From the NCBI GenBank assembly GCA_964244295.1, contig CAXTIG010000037.1, positions 10,012-74,011 of the forward strand: DNA of 64,000 nucleotides. The letters are read 5' to 3'. The translations under genes and the position numbers were made by a program. This DNA comes from JAJAZB01 sp964244295 (GTDB lineage Bacteria; Bacteroidota; Bacteroidia; Cytophagales; Spirosomataceae). How positions within the stretch are numbered: the first letter of the stretch is position 1; each line of letters starts with the position of its first letter. The notes beneath the pieces were generated by a model. The model did not search any database. It had not been told where the DNA came from and saw only the letters and a list, made by a program, of their open reading frames with translations. Positions 25,369-33,357 of this stretch are shown in pieces.

Positions 25369-25609
25369 TCAACTACTAACCCTCCGCCGACTTTTCCAAT
25401 CCTCGATTTCCTGTTCCAATTCCTCCCTCGAAAGGACTTCGCCGCGCTCTGCTGCCTGTCGGGCGGTTTCAATTCGTGCCTGCACCTGTTCGATGGTGTA
25501 CGGTTTCGGAAAATAATAATCCAACACCCGCCGCACACCTTGCAGCATTTCGAGGTCTTCCGATTCGCTCGATGACCTCTTCCTTCAGGGACTTCACCGC
25601 CGTTTCCAT
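25369..25609 (-). pseudogene. Frameshifted paralogue of the antitoxin
   Basis: It starts 5 nt after the ABC exporter stop with METAVKSLKEEVIER, matching the antitoxin below. After that, homology continues in a second frame (SESEDLEMLQGVRRVLDYY, later EVLSREELEQEIEDWKSRRR). The span from ATG to that TGA is 241 nt, one more than a multiple of three. No toxin follows it. A shorter product could still begin at the internal ATG (MLQGVRR...). It looks like a duplicated antitoxin unit that has decayed. Confidence 0.72.
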
Positions 25610-25614
25610 GCGCG

Positions 25615-27480
25615 TCAGGGGTTTGGTTCGACTTCAAATTGCAACTTAACCAAATTGCTGTAAATGCCCTCGTCGCGCAGCACCAGTTCTTCGTGGGTAC
25701 CGGCCTCGGCGATTTGCCCCTCGCGGATGACGTAAATCTGGTCCACCCGGCGGATGGTGGCCAACCGATGGGCAATGACGATGGTCGTGCGGTTTTCCAT
25801 CAGCGTTTCGAGGGCTTCCTGCACCAGTTTTTCCGATTCGGCGTCGAGCGAGGAGGTGGCTTCGTCGAGAATCAGAATGGCCGGGTCTTTCAGAATGGCG
25901 CGGGCGATGGCGATGCGCTGCCGCTGCCCGCCGGAGAGTTTCACGCCCCGCTCGCCCACCAGCGTTTGCAGCCCTTCGGGAAACAGGTCGATGAATTCGA
26001 GCGCGTTGGCCTTGCGGGCGGCTTCGAGCACCTCGGCTTCGGTCGCGCCGGGTCTGCCGTAGGCGATGTTTTCGAGAATACTGCCGCCGAAGAGCATCAC
26101 CTCCTGCGGCACGATGGCGATGGCCCGGCGCAGGGCGGTGATGTCGTAGTCGCGGATGTTTTTACCGTCCACCAGAATCTGCCCGCTGTTGACTTCGTAA
26201 AACCGCATGAGCAGTTGGGCGATGGTCGATTTTCCCGCGCCGGAGTAGCCCACCAGCGCGATTTGCTCGCCCGCTTCCACCCGCAGGCTCAGGCCCTGCA
26301 ACACGGGCACGTCGGCGCGGGAGGGGTAGCGGAAATGGACGTCGCGGTACTCGACGCGACCTTGAAGAACCTCACCCCCCGGCCCCCTCTCCTGCTGAGA
26401 GGGGGAGCCAATATCACCCCCTCTCAGCAGGAGAGGGGGCCGGGGGGTGAGGTGTACTTCCGATTCTTCCTCCAAAATCTCCAGAATCCGCTCCGAAGAC
26501 CCGATGGTTTTCTGGATTTGGGCGTAGATGTCGCCCAAGCCACCCACCGAGCCGCCGATGAAGGCGGTGTAAAACAGGAAGGTGAGCAGGTCGGAGAGGA
26601 TGAATTCACCGCTCGACACGAGTTGCGCCCCGTACCAGACCACCGCCACGATGGCCCCGAACAGCCCGAAAATCACGAACGACACGAAGGCCCCCCGCCA
26701 GGTGGCGGCTTTCAGGGCGATGGTCACGACCCGGTTGAGTGCGTCGGTGTAGCGGCCCACTTCGTAGCGCTCGTTGGTGAAGGCCTTCACCACGTTGATG
26801 GATTGCATGGTTTCCTCGACCACCACGTTGGTTTTGGCGAGTTCGTCCTGGGCCTGCTTCGAGATTTTACGGATGAATCGCCCGAAGAAAATCGACGCCA
26901 CCACCAGCACCGGAAAGGTCGCCAGCATAAACAGCGTGAGCTTGGCGGAAATAAACAGGATGATGCCCACGCCCACGACGAGCGTGAAAATTTGCCGGAA
27001 AAACTCGGCCAGCGTGATGCTCAGCACGTCCTGCAACTGACTCACGTCGGAGGTGATGCGGCTCATGATTTCGCCCACGCGGCGCTGCTCGAAAAACGGG
27101 ATGGGTAGCGTGACGAGCTTGGTGTACAGGCTTTTGCGCACGTCGCGCATGGCTTTTTCGCTCACCTGCGTGAAGGTGTAAATTCGTAGAAACGAGAAAA
27201 TGGCCTGGAACACCAGAATCACCACGAACAGCCCCGTGACCTGCCCGATGGTGTACGGCGATTTGCCCTCGATGACCTCCGACATCTGGCCGATGAGCAA
27301 CGGGAAGGTCATCGTGGTGAGGTTGGAGAGCACCAGGAAACCCATCCCCAGCAGGAAGGTGGTGCGGTAGGGCCGCACGAAGCGGAAAATGCGCAGGGTC
27401 TTGCTGAGGGCCTCGCGGTTTACTTTGCGTTTGTCTTTTTCGTCGGGCTGTGCCCCGAAACTGTCTCTGCGGTTAGCCAT
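25615..27480 (-). CDS. ABC exporter, MsbA/ABCB-like half transporter
   Basis: 621 residues. An N-terminal six-helix exporter domain (about 30-330) and a C-terminal ATPase: Walker A GYSGAGKST, Q-loop IVPQEV, signature KLSGGQRQRIAIARAI, Walker B ILILDEATSSLD, H-loop IAHRLAT. It likely exports lipid or drug as a homodimer in the inner membrane. Unusual: residues about 343-371 (starting LTPRPPLLLRGG and ending QQERGPGGEV) are not family sequence but the in-frame translation of an 85-bp foldback in the linker between the two domains. It is transcribed before the toxin-antitoxin genes. Confidence 0.92.
   Translation of the reverse strand: MANRRDSFGAQPDEKDKRKVNREALSKTLRIFRFVRPYRTTFLLGMGFLVLSNLTTMTFPLLIGQMSEVIEGKSPYTIGQVTGLFVVILVFQAIFSFLRIYTFTQVSEKAMRDVRKSLYTKLVTLPIPFFEQRRVGEIMSRITSDVSQLQDVLSITLAEFFRQIFTLVVGVGIILFISAKLTLFMLATFPVLVVASIFFGRFIRKISKQAQDELAKTNVVVEETMQSINVVKAFTNERYEVGRYTDALNRVVTIALKAATWRGAFVSFVIFGLFGAIVAVVWYGAQLVSSGEFILSDLLTFLFYTAFIGGSVGGLGDIYAQIQKTIGSSERILEILEEESEVHLTPRPPLLLRGGDIGSPSQQERGPGGEVLQGRVEYRDVHFRYPSRADVPVLQGLSLRVEAGEQIALVGYSGAGKSTIAQLLMRFYEVNSGQILVDGKNIRDYDITALRRAIAIVPQEVMLFGGSILENIAYGRPGATEAEVLEAARKANALEFIDLFPEGLQTLVGERGVKLSGGQRQRIAIARAILKDPAILILDEATSSLDAESEKLVQEALETLMENRTTIVIAHRLATIRRVDQIYVIREGQIAEAGTHEELVLRDEGIYSNLVKLQFEVEPNP
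26369..26453. repeat. Foldback inserted in frame in the ABC exporter gene
   Basis: Perfect 37-bp arms at 26369-26405 and 26417-26453 with an 11-nt loop. The core is GGCCCCCTCTCCTGCTGAG. It lies wholly inside a coding sequence, at the junction of the membrane and ATPase domains, and keeps the frame open on the coding strand. Confidence 0.95.
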
Positions 27481-27597
27481 GAAGTTGAAAGGCGGATTAT
27501 AAACGTTAGTTCAGCGAAGCTAAATCCGCAGCTATAGCGACCGGACGGTTCGCCCGTTCCACGTCGGGCTGCGATTACAAATCCGGTCGAGTGTTTT

Positions 27598-27984
27598 TTA
27601 TCGTTCAATCAGGGGCGGCACCACGACGCACACGAGCGGGTCAAGCCCCCGGAAATCCTGCTCGTTGACGGTAATCAACTCGGCGTTCAAGCGCCGGGCC
27701 GTAGCCAGGGTGATGGCGTCGGGTAATTTTACTTTGCGGATTTTGCGGTAGCCGATGACGAAGTCGGCGATGAGAAAATCGGTGTGAATAATTTCTACTT
27801 GCCGCAGGAACTCTTCCGTACCCTGCTGTTCCTGCAGGTCGGTAAAGTTGTAGCCGAGCACTTCCATGTAGGCGACGATGGAAACGTACACCTCGTCGTA
27901 GTTCGACAAAAAGGCTTCGGCTATCTGCTTTTTGCTCAGATAGATGACGATGTTGGAATCAAGAACGACCCTATTCCCACTCAT
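27598..27984 (-). CDS. PIN domain toxin, VapC type
   Basis: 128 residues. The PIN-domain acidic quartet is complete: D9 (VVLDSN), E41 (YMEVLGY), D89 (LPDAITLATA) and D110 (NEQDF). VapC toxins are magnesium-dependent ribonucleases, often cutting tRNA or rRNA. Its start overlaps the end of the antitoxin gene by 14 nt. The gap 27485-27597 to the ABC exporter holds no gene. Confidence 0.92.
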   Translation of the reverse strand: MSGNRVVLDSNIVIYLSKKQIAEAFLSNYDEVYVSIVAYMEVLGYNFTDLQEQQGTEEFLRQVEIIHTDFLIADFVIGYRKIRKVKLPDAITLATARRLNAELITVNEQDFRGLDPLVCVVVPPLIER

Positions 27985-28210
27985 CGCGTTGCTTTCTTTG
28001 CCATTCTACCGGGTCTTCGATGTCCCGGAAAGGATTCATTTTCTGAAGTTTCTTCAATGCCGCCTGGAGCTTTTCCGGATCGTAATTCCGTCTGGGCGCT
28101 TCCTCCCAGGTCAAGGTCACCTTCACCAGCCCGTCGGGCGGCGGGGTGGGCAGGTCGGGCAGGTGAACCACGCCGTTTTCGACGGTGGCCGTTAGTTCGA
28201 GCGTTTGCAT
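27971..28210 (-). CDS. VapB-like antitoxin
   Basis: 79 residues. The short beta-rich N-terminus (LELTATVENGVVHLPD) resembles AbrB/DUF2281-type antitoxins, and the acidic C-terminus (DIEDPVEWQRKQRDEWE) would wrap the PIN toxin. It overlaps vapC by 14 nt and starts 4 nt after the gldB stop, so the pair is read from the gldB transcript unless it has its own promoter. Confidence 0.82.
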   Translation of the reverse strand: MQTLELTATVENGVVHLPDLPTPPPDGLVKVTLTWEEAPRRNYDPEKLQAALKKLQKMNPFRDIEDPVEWQRKQRDEWE

Positions 28211-28214
28211 GGCA

Positions 28215-29201
28215 TCATTGGATTTCTTCCACCTTCCCCCGGTAGCCCGATTCCTGGAGCATCCGGCGGGCGTCGGTGCGTTTCATCAATTCTTGAAAAG
28301 TCACGTCGGGGTGCGTTTCGCGGTATTTTCGAATTATTTTCCAGCCCAGCCACTGCCCAATCCGACCGGGGCACTTCGGCCCGATTTCCACCGTAATCGG
28401 GCGTTCGCCGAGGTACCGGGCTTTGCGCTCGGGGCTGGTTTCGTAGAGCAGTTTTTCCTCCACGAAATGCGCCCAGATTAAATCCTGTGCCCCGTCGTTG
28501 GCGGCGAGTTGCGGCCCGGTGTAGGCGATAATCAGACTGTCGGAGGTGGAGGGGAGGATATTTTTGACGAACTCAAAACTTTTCCCGAAATGCACCATCT
28601 CCGCCAGCAACGTCTGGTCTTGCGGGTTGGTTTCGTTGTACTTCCCCGAAAGCAGCAGCAGCACCTGGGGCACGAGGTACTCGCGCTGGTATTTGCGCAG
28701 CCGGTAGTTTTCGAGTTGCGGGCGGTATCGCGCTTTCGGTCCCAAAAAATAATCCAACCCAATGACAATCAGGCTGTCCGACACGTACAAATCGGGTCCG
28801 GTGAAACCGGTGAACAGCGTTACCACGCGGGGGGCTTTAAAATCGGGGTAGGTGGTTTTTAGGTTTTGAAAGGCTTCGCCGAAGGCGTTCTGGATGTCGC
28901 TCAGGTCGGCCAGCGGCGTTTTGGCTTCTTCGTAAAATTGCCGCAAGCCGGGGTTTTGGGTGAGGCCCGCCAGCGTAGCCGCCAGTTCGGCATCGGTTCC
29001 AAAATCAGCCTGGTTGAAATACGCGGCGCGGACGGAGGGAGCCTTTTTCAGAAAAATCTCGACTTCAGCGGGTGTTTTGGCGGCGAACAGCGCCGATTCG
29101 AGGCGCTCGATGGGGTAGGGGGTGGGGGTTGAGTCGGGTTGGCAGGACCAGAGCGCGGTGGTCAGGCCGAGTAGCAGGCCGAAGAGGCGTAGGGTTTTCA
29201 T
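28215..29201 (-). CDS. gldB: Gliding motility lipoprotein GldB-like
   Basis: 328 residues. Lipoprotein signal with Cys20 (TTALWSC). Family features: VIGLDYFLGPKARY (about 155-170), YLVPQVLLLL, and near the end PGRIGQWLGWKIIRKY and TFQELMKRTDARRML. GldB is an envelope lipoprotein needed for gliding in Flavobacterium; it is also kept in non-gliding Bacteroidota, where its role is unclear. No other gld genes are in the window. It has a perfect -7 box at 29215-29222 and a leader of only about 7-10 nt. Confidence 0.85.
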   Translation of the reverse strand: MKTLRLFGLLLGLTTALWSCQPDSTPTPYPIERLESALFAAKTPAEVEIFLKKAPSVRAAYFNQADFGTDAELAATLAGLTQNPGLRQFYEEAKTPLADLSDIQNAFGEAFQNLKTTYPDFKAPRVVTLFTGFTGPDLYVSDSLIVIGLDYFLGPKARYRPQLENYRLRKYQREYLVPQVLLLLSGKYNETNPQDQTLLAEMVHFGKSFEFVKNILPSTSDSLIIAYTGPQLAANDGAQDLIWAHFVEEKLLYETSPERKARYLGERPITVEIGPKCPGRIGQWLGWKIIRKYRETHPDVTFQELMKRTDARRMLQESGYRGKVEEIQ

Positions 29202-29214
29202 GGAAAGGAAAACG

Positions 29215-29222
29215 CAAAGGTA
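29215..29222 (-). promoter_or_regulatory. -7 box TACCTTTG for gldB
   Basis: Exact TAnnTTTG on the minus strand, 13 bp before the gldB ATG. A foldback arm begins 8 bp upstream of it (29230), so the -33 region of this promoter lies inside the repeat. Confidence 0.6.
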
Positions 29223-29229
29223 CGCCGGG

Positions 29230-29315
29230 AAGTACCCCCAACCCCCTAAAGGGGGCTTTTCCTACTTAGAAAGTTCCGGCTACGAAAAGCCCCCTTTAGG
29301 GGGTTGGGGGTACTT
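29230..29315. repeat. Foldback, CCCCTAAAGGGG family, copy B
   Basis: Perfect 32-bp arms at 29230-29261 and 29284-29315 with a 22-nt loop. The core is CCCCCTAAAGGGGGCTTTTC. On the minus strand it encodes the last residues and stop of the response regulator (29296) and, on its other side, abuts the gldB promoter. Confidence 0.95.
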
Positions 29316-29985
29316 CCAGCCGAAACCCCACCCCATGCACATTCACCAAATGCAGCGCCGGGTCGTCGCGGAGGTATTTTCGCAATCGGCTCACGAACAC
29401 GTCGAGGCTGCGGCCCAGAAAATAGTCGGACTTTCCCCAGAGTTTGACCAGAATCTGGTCGCGGGGTACGACCTCGTTGGGGTGGCGGAGCAGCAACGCC
29501 AGCAAATCGGCCTCACGTTGGGTAAGATCGGTGCTGCCCGAAGGACCGCCCAGTTTCAGATTTTTAGGGTCGAACTGGTAGCACCCTACCGACAGCAGCC
29601 CATTGGTTTTTGCCGAAAAACCGTTCGTCCGGCGCCGGATGACTTCGATGCGCAGCACCAATTCTTCGATGCTGAAGGGCTTGGTCAGGTAGTCGTCGCC
29701 GCCGAGGCGGAAGCCTTTGAGCCGGTCTTCCTTGAGCGATTTGGCCGTCAGAAACACGATGGGCACTTCGCTGCCCGTGGCCCGGATGCGCTCGGCGAGG
29801 GTGAAGCCGTCGAGCTGGGGCAGCATCACGTCGAGCAGGCAGAGGTCGGGTTTCCGGGCCTCGAAGGCCGTCCAGGCGGCGAGGCCGTCGGCCTGCCACT
29901 CGACGGCGTAGCCCTCGGTTTCGAGGCTGTCTTTCACGACGAAACCCAGCGCGGGGTCGTCTTCGGCGAGGAGGATGGAGGTCAA
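29296..29985 (-). CDS. OmpR/PhoB family response regulator
   Basis: 229 residues. Receiver domain with D9/D10, phosphoacceptor D52 (LCLLDVMLP), T80 and K102 (LTKPFSIEELV). The winged-helix DNA-binding domain follows (LTQREADLLALLLRHPNEVV, VFVSRLRKYL). It is partner of the histidine kinase transcribed just before it. The last six or so codons (EVPPTP, stop) come from a foldback arm, replacing the usual family C-terminus by repeat-encoded residues. Target genes unknown. Confidence 0.93.
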   Translation of the reverse strand: MTSILLAEDDPALGFVVKDSLETEGYAVEWQADGLAAWTAFEARKPDLCLLDVMLPQLDGFTLAERIRATGSEVPIVFLTAKSLKEDRLKGFRLGGDDYLTKPFSIEELVLRIEVIRRRTNGFSAKTNGLLSVGCYQFDPKNLKLGGPSGSTDLTQREADLLALLLRHPNEVVPRDQILVKLWGKSDYFLGRSLDVFVSRLRKYLRDDPALHLVNVHGVGFRLEVPPTP

Positions 29986-29990
29986 TTAAG

Positions 29991-30100
29991 AATTAAAAAT
30001 TAGGAATTAAAAATTGGCAAGACAGCATGGAGTAAACTTAACAGCTTGACTTTTAAACGATAGCAAACAATTCGTAATTTTTAATTCCTAATTTTTAATT
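29991..30100. repeat. AT-rich foldback between kinase and regulator genes
   Basis: Perfect 25-bp arms at 29991-30015 and 30076-30100, core AATTAGGAATTAAAAATT. The loop is 60 nt. The right arm encodes the C-terminal KIRN and stop of the kinase; the left arm is 5 bp from the regulator start. The same arm occurs singly at 63927-63950. Confidence 0.92.
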
Positions 30101-31364
30101 GAATTTCAAACGTGCTCCCTTCCCCCTCCACACTCGCCACCCGCACCCGTCCGCCGTGGGCTTCCACGAGGGTACGGACGTAGTACAGGCCCAGGCCGAA
30201 GCCCTTCACGTTGTGAACGTCGCCGGTGGGGACGCGGTAAAATTTGTCGAACAGCCGCTTCTGGTGCTTTTCGGCGATGCCGATGCCGTTGTCGCTCAGG
30301 CGGATACGCAGCGTGTCGCGGACGCTTTCGGTGGAAATCGTCAGGTGCGGCGGGCGCTCGTCCGCCGGAACGGTGTACTTCAGGGCGTTGTCGGCCAGGT
30401 TGTGGAGCACGTTGGTCAGGTGCATTCGGTCGGCTTGGAGGGTAGTGATTTTGGCGTTCAGGTTTAAAGTCAGGTGCCCATCGCGCTCGGCGAGGCGGGG
30501 GCGGAGGGTTTCGGCTAAACTCCTGAGCAGGTTGTGTACGTCCACGGTTTCCAATTTCAATCCCTCCGACGAGCGGGGCAGCCGCGCCGTTTGCAAAACC
30601 GTATCCACCTGGGCTTTCAGGCGGTGAACCTCGTTGCGCAGCAAGGCGGCGTAGGTCTGGCGTTTTTCGGCGGGCTGGTCGGGTTTAGCCAGCACTTCGC
30701 TTGAAATCAGGATGGTCGAAAGGGGAGTTTTGAATTCGTGGGTGAGCGTGTTGACGAAATCGGTCTGGAGGTCGGAAAGGCGTTTTTGTCGAAAAATCAC
30801 CCAGAGCGCGTAGGCAAAAAACAGCACGACCACCCCCAGCGCCGCCGTCGAGAGCGAGAGCCAGTCGAGTTGGCCGAGCAGGTAGCCGCGTTTTTCGGGA
30901 AAATAAACCCCGAAGTAATAATTCTGCCCCGCCACCTGCGGGAAGCGGTAGCGAATGGCTGAGGACGAATCGCAGTTGGGCGTGGCGCAGACGAAACCGC
31001 CGTAACGGACGCGGTTGCGGACGCAGTCGTACACGCCGTACTCGAAGTTGGTGCGCACCTCGTGCCGGTCGAATTCCTGCCGCAGAAAGGCCTCCAGCAC
31101 GGCGGGGTTGATGATGTCGTTGATTTGGACGGTGTAGTAATTGGCCGCCAGCCGCTCAATGGGCCGGAGCGTGAGGCGGTTGGGGTTGCGGTTGAAGTCG
31201 ATGAGCCGCTGCCCCGCCCCCCGCAGTGCCGAGCGCACCCGCTGGTCGAAGTCGCGGTCTTCGAGCCGGTACGCCTGCCGGAACCACAGCGACTGCACCG
31301 CCCCCATGCCCAGCAGCACGAACACCGAGAGAATCGTAAACCAACGCAAGGCCCGGTTTGTCAT
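30081..31364 (-). CDS. Sensor histidine kinase
   Basis: 427 residues. Membrane helices at about 8-27 and 168-191 enclose a sensor region of about 140 residues outside the cytoplasmic membrane, with Cys114, Cys126 and Cys131. No HAMP domain is seen. The HisKA helix has H209 in FVNTLTHEFKTPLST. ATPase motifs: N-box NLADNALKYTV, G1 DNGIGIA, G2 GFGLGLYYV. It phosphorylates the regulator that follows. A TACTTTTG box 4 nt before the ATG predicts a leaderless transcript. The C-terminal KIRN is repeat-encoded. Confidence 0.93.
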   Translation of the reverse strand: MTNRALRWFTILSVFVLLGMGAVQSLWFRQAYRLEDRDFDQRVRSALRGAGQRLIDFNRNPNRLTLRPIERLAANYYTVQINDIINPAVLEAFLRQEFDRHEVRTNFEYGVYDCVRNRVRYGGFVCATPNCDSSSAIRYRFPQVAGQNYYFGVYFPEKRGYLLGQLDWLSLSTAALGVVVLFFAYALWVIFRQKRLSDLQTDFVNTLTHEFKTPLSTILISSEVLAKPDQPAEKRQTYAALLRNEVHRLKAQVDTVLQTARLPRSSEGLKLETVDVHNLLRSLAETLRPRLAERDGHLTLNLNAKITTLQADRMHLTNVLHNLADNALKYTVPADERPPHLTISTESVRDTLRIRLSDNGIGIAEKHQKRLFDKFYRVPTGDVHNVKGFGLGLYYVRTLVEAHGGRVRVASVEGEGSTFEIQLKIRN

Positions 31365-31368
31365 GGGG

Positions 31369-31376
31369 CAAAAGTA
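31369..31376 (-). promoter_or_regulatory. -7 box TACTTTTG adjacent to kinase ATG
   Basis: Exact TAnnTTTG on the minus strand with only 4 nt to the ATG (31364). The same arrangement, with the same box sequence, is found at the methyltransferase gene (54236-54248). Confidence 0.6.
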
Positions 31377-31439
31377 GGGAATTGGGCGGTGGGGTGGGGG
31401 GCGTTAACAGGTTGTTAACAAGGACGCTACTTCCGCCCG

Positions 31440-31532
31440 GTCATCCAGAGCGCAGCGAAGGACCTTTCGCGGTTGTCAGCAAACTAATTTGGAGGTCTGG
31501 GGCGAAAGGGCCTTCGCTGCGCTCTGGATGAC
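31440..31532. repeat. Foldback, GTCATCC..GAAGGAYCTTTCGCG family, copy 2
   Basis: 31-bp arms at 31440-31470 and 31502-31532 with one mismatch. The loop holds CTAATTTG, as in copy 1 at 14.7 kb. It lies between the divergent kinase and GH1-like genes. Confidence 0.9.
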
Positions 31533-31604
31533 AACGGGTAGAGGCTTATTTTCAAACGTCAGGGACTGCTTTTTTTAGGAAAAGAAAATCTCCCCTTTCC
31601 GCAA

Positions 31605-32792
31605 ATGCTCCCGACCTTTCCACCTACCGCCAGTACCCCCAGCCCGAACCCCTTCCAATCCTTCTGGATGGCCGGTTTTGAATGCACCGACCAGCTCAAC
31701 GCCTTCGGCCACCGGGTGGATTTCCTGCGGATCACCGGGCATTTGCAACTGCTATCCGAAGATTATCAGCGCCTCGCGCCCTTCGGCATCCGCACGGTGC
31801 GCGAGGGCATTTGCTGGAGTCAGGTCGAGAAAACAGCGTATCAGTACGACTGGAGCACGGTAGCCACGATGCTGAAAACGGGCCGGACGCTGGGCGTTCA
31901 GCAGGTCTGGGACTTGTGCCACTTTGGTTTTCCCGACGACCTCACGCCTTTGCACCCAATGTTCGCCCGGCGCTTTGCGGCGCTTTGCCGGGCCTTTGTC
32001 CAGTTTTACCGCTCGCAGGTGCCCGAGGGTCCGCTCGTGGTGACGCCCATCAACGAAGTTAGTTTTTTGTCCTGGCTCGGCGGCGACGTGCGCGGCACCT
32101 CGCCGTACTGCGTGGGGCAGGGTTGGGAGCTGAAGTACGCGCTCATGCGGGCCTACATCGAAGGCGTGGCCGCGCTCCGCGAAATGGACCCGACGGTGCG
32201 CATCCTGACCACCGAACCGCTCGTGAACATGGTACCGACGCTCGACGCCACCCCCGAAGAAGCCGCCGCCGCCGCCGAAGCCCACAGCAACCAGTACCAG
32301 GCCACCGACATTCTTTGCGGGCGGATGTGCCCGGAGTTGGGCGGCACGCCGGAATACCTCGACATCGTGGGGCTGAATTACTACTACAACAACCAGTGGG
32401 TGCTGCCCACGTTCCGGTTTTTGCCCTGGGTCAACGAACCCTACGACCCGCGTTGGCGGCCCCTGCGCGGCTTGCTGCTCGAAGCCGCCCGGCGCTACAA
32501 CCGCCCCCTGGTGCTCAGCGAAACCAGCCACCCCGGCGAAGACCGGCCGCTCTGGATTCGGTTCGTGGCCGAGGAGTGCGCCGCCGTGTTGCGTGAGGGG
32601 GTGCCGTTTTGGGGCATCTGCCTCTACCCCATCGTCGATCGCCCCGACTGGGATCACCTCCATCACTGGCACCATTCGGGTCTTTGGGATGTGGAAGCCG
32701 AACCGTTGCCGGGGGAATTGCCGGGGCGGGTGCTGTGCGAGGCGTACGCGGGGGTGTTGCGGGAGGTGATGGGAGGGGTAGCGGTTGGGTAA
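31605..32792 (+). CDS. GH1-related glycoside hydrolase (clan A-like)
   Basis: 395 residues, no signal peptide, so cytoplasmic. A TIM-barrel-like pattern with the acid/base pair in VVTPINEVSFLSW (NE on strand 4) and a likely nucleophile in LVLSETSHPGE (strand 7), spaced as in beta-glucosidase-type enzymes. It is shorter than typical GH1 (about 450) and has WDLCHFGFPDDLTP in place of the usual TLYHWDLP motif, matching the small cluster often annotated as beta-glucosidase or dTDP-rhamnose-associated hydrolase. Substrate unclear. Monocistronic. Confidence 0.72.
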   Translation: MLPTFPPTASTPSPNPFQSFWMAGFECTDQLNAFGHRVDFLRITGHLQLLSEDYQRLAPFGIRTVREGICWSQVEKTAYQYDWSTVATMLKTGRTLGVQQVWDLCHFGFPDDLTPLHPMFARRFAALCRAFVQFYRSQVPEGPLVVTPINEVSFLSWLGGDVRGTSPYCVGQGWELKYALMRAYIEGVAALREMDPTVRILTTEPLVNMVPTLDATPEEAAAAAEAHSNQYQATDILCGRMCPELGGTPEYLDIVGLNYYYNNQWVLPTFRFLPWVNEPYDPRWRPLRGLLLEAARRYNRPLVLSETSHPGEDRPLWIRFVAEECAAVLREGVPFWGICLYPIVDRPDWDHLHHWHHSGLWDVEAEPLPGELPGRVLCEAYAGVLREVMGGVAVG

Positions 32793-32801
32793 AGAAACCC
32801 G

Positions 32802-32832
32802 TTTGCCTATCACACAAAAAGAAGCTACCTTG
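32802..32832 (+). promoter_or_regulatory. Probable promoter TTTG-N20-TACCTTG
   Basis: TTTG at 32802-32805, a 20-bp spacer and TACCTTG at 32826-32832, one T short of the full -7 consensus. The leader to the ATG at 32856 would be about 17 nt. Confidence 0.45.
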
Positions 32833-32855
32833 CCTTTAGTTCAAGCAACAACCCC

Positions 32856-33203
32856 ATGAACACCTTAGAGTTACGCGTCTTTGAAGTGTTGAAGGAGCGG
32901 TTCAATGAAGCCGACGCGAAGGATATTCTTCAGTACATCGACGAAAAGGCCGAAGAAAAAACGGCTGCATTTGTGAAACGCGAAGACTCCATCAAATTTG
33001 AGTCGACACCTCGAACCGATTTCACCAAACTGGAAGCGAAAATCGACGTAAAATTTGCTGCTCAGGAGACCAAAATCACGGAAGAATCGAAGCGATTGGA
33101 AATTCGCGTCGCCGAAACCAAGAACGAGTTGATTCGCTGGCTGTTTGGTTTTTGGGTGACGTTGGTGCTGATGATGCTGGCGAATTGGTTTTTGAAGAAG
33201 TAA
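32856..33203 (+). CDS. Coiled-coil protein with C-terminal membrane anchor
   Basis: 115 residues. Charged, heptad-like residues about 15-92 (DEKAEEKTAAFVKRED, KITEESKRLEIRVAETKNEL) are followed by one membrane helix at about 95-112 (WLFGFWVTLVLMMLANWF) and KK. This layout is that of DUF1640/CCDC90-like small proteins, which in bacteria often sit beside toxin or transport genes and have no firm function. AT content is higher than in the neighbours. Confidence 0.65.
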   Translation: MNTLELRVFEVLKERFNEADAKDILQYIDEKAEEKTAAFVKREDSIKFESTPRTDFTKLEAKIDVKFAAQETKITEESKRLEIRVAETKNELIRWLFGFWVTLVLMMLANWFLKK

Positions 33204-33273
33204 CTTATTTTTCACCGTTCGCTCAAAAAAACTACCCAGACCACTTGGCCGATATCTGATTTTTAGGCAGTTT

Positions 33274-33327
33274 TGCCAAAAGCCCTTCCCTGTACGCGCT
33301 CCCGCGTACAGGGAAGGGCTTTTGGCA
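33274..33327. terminator. Perfect 25-bp hairpin between 33203 and 33358
   Basis: Arms 33274-33298 and 33303-33327, perfect, 4-nt loop, core GCCCTTCCCTGTACGCG. Flanked by AT-rich bases but without a clear T-run in either direction. It is likely a terminator for the coiled-coil gene or another foldback of the local kind. Confidence 0.75.
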
Positions 33328-33357
33328 TTTTACCCTTTTCAACCCAAACCTCTCCAA

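Noticed and set aside
28215..29201. Evidence for a full gliding/type IX secretion locus
   Set aside because: Only gldB is present; no gldK-N, sprA or C-terminal sorting domains were seen here.
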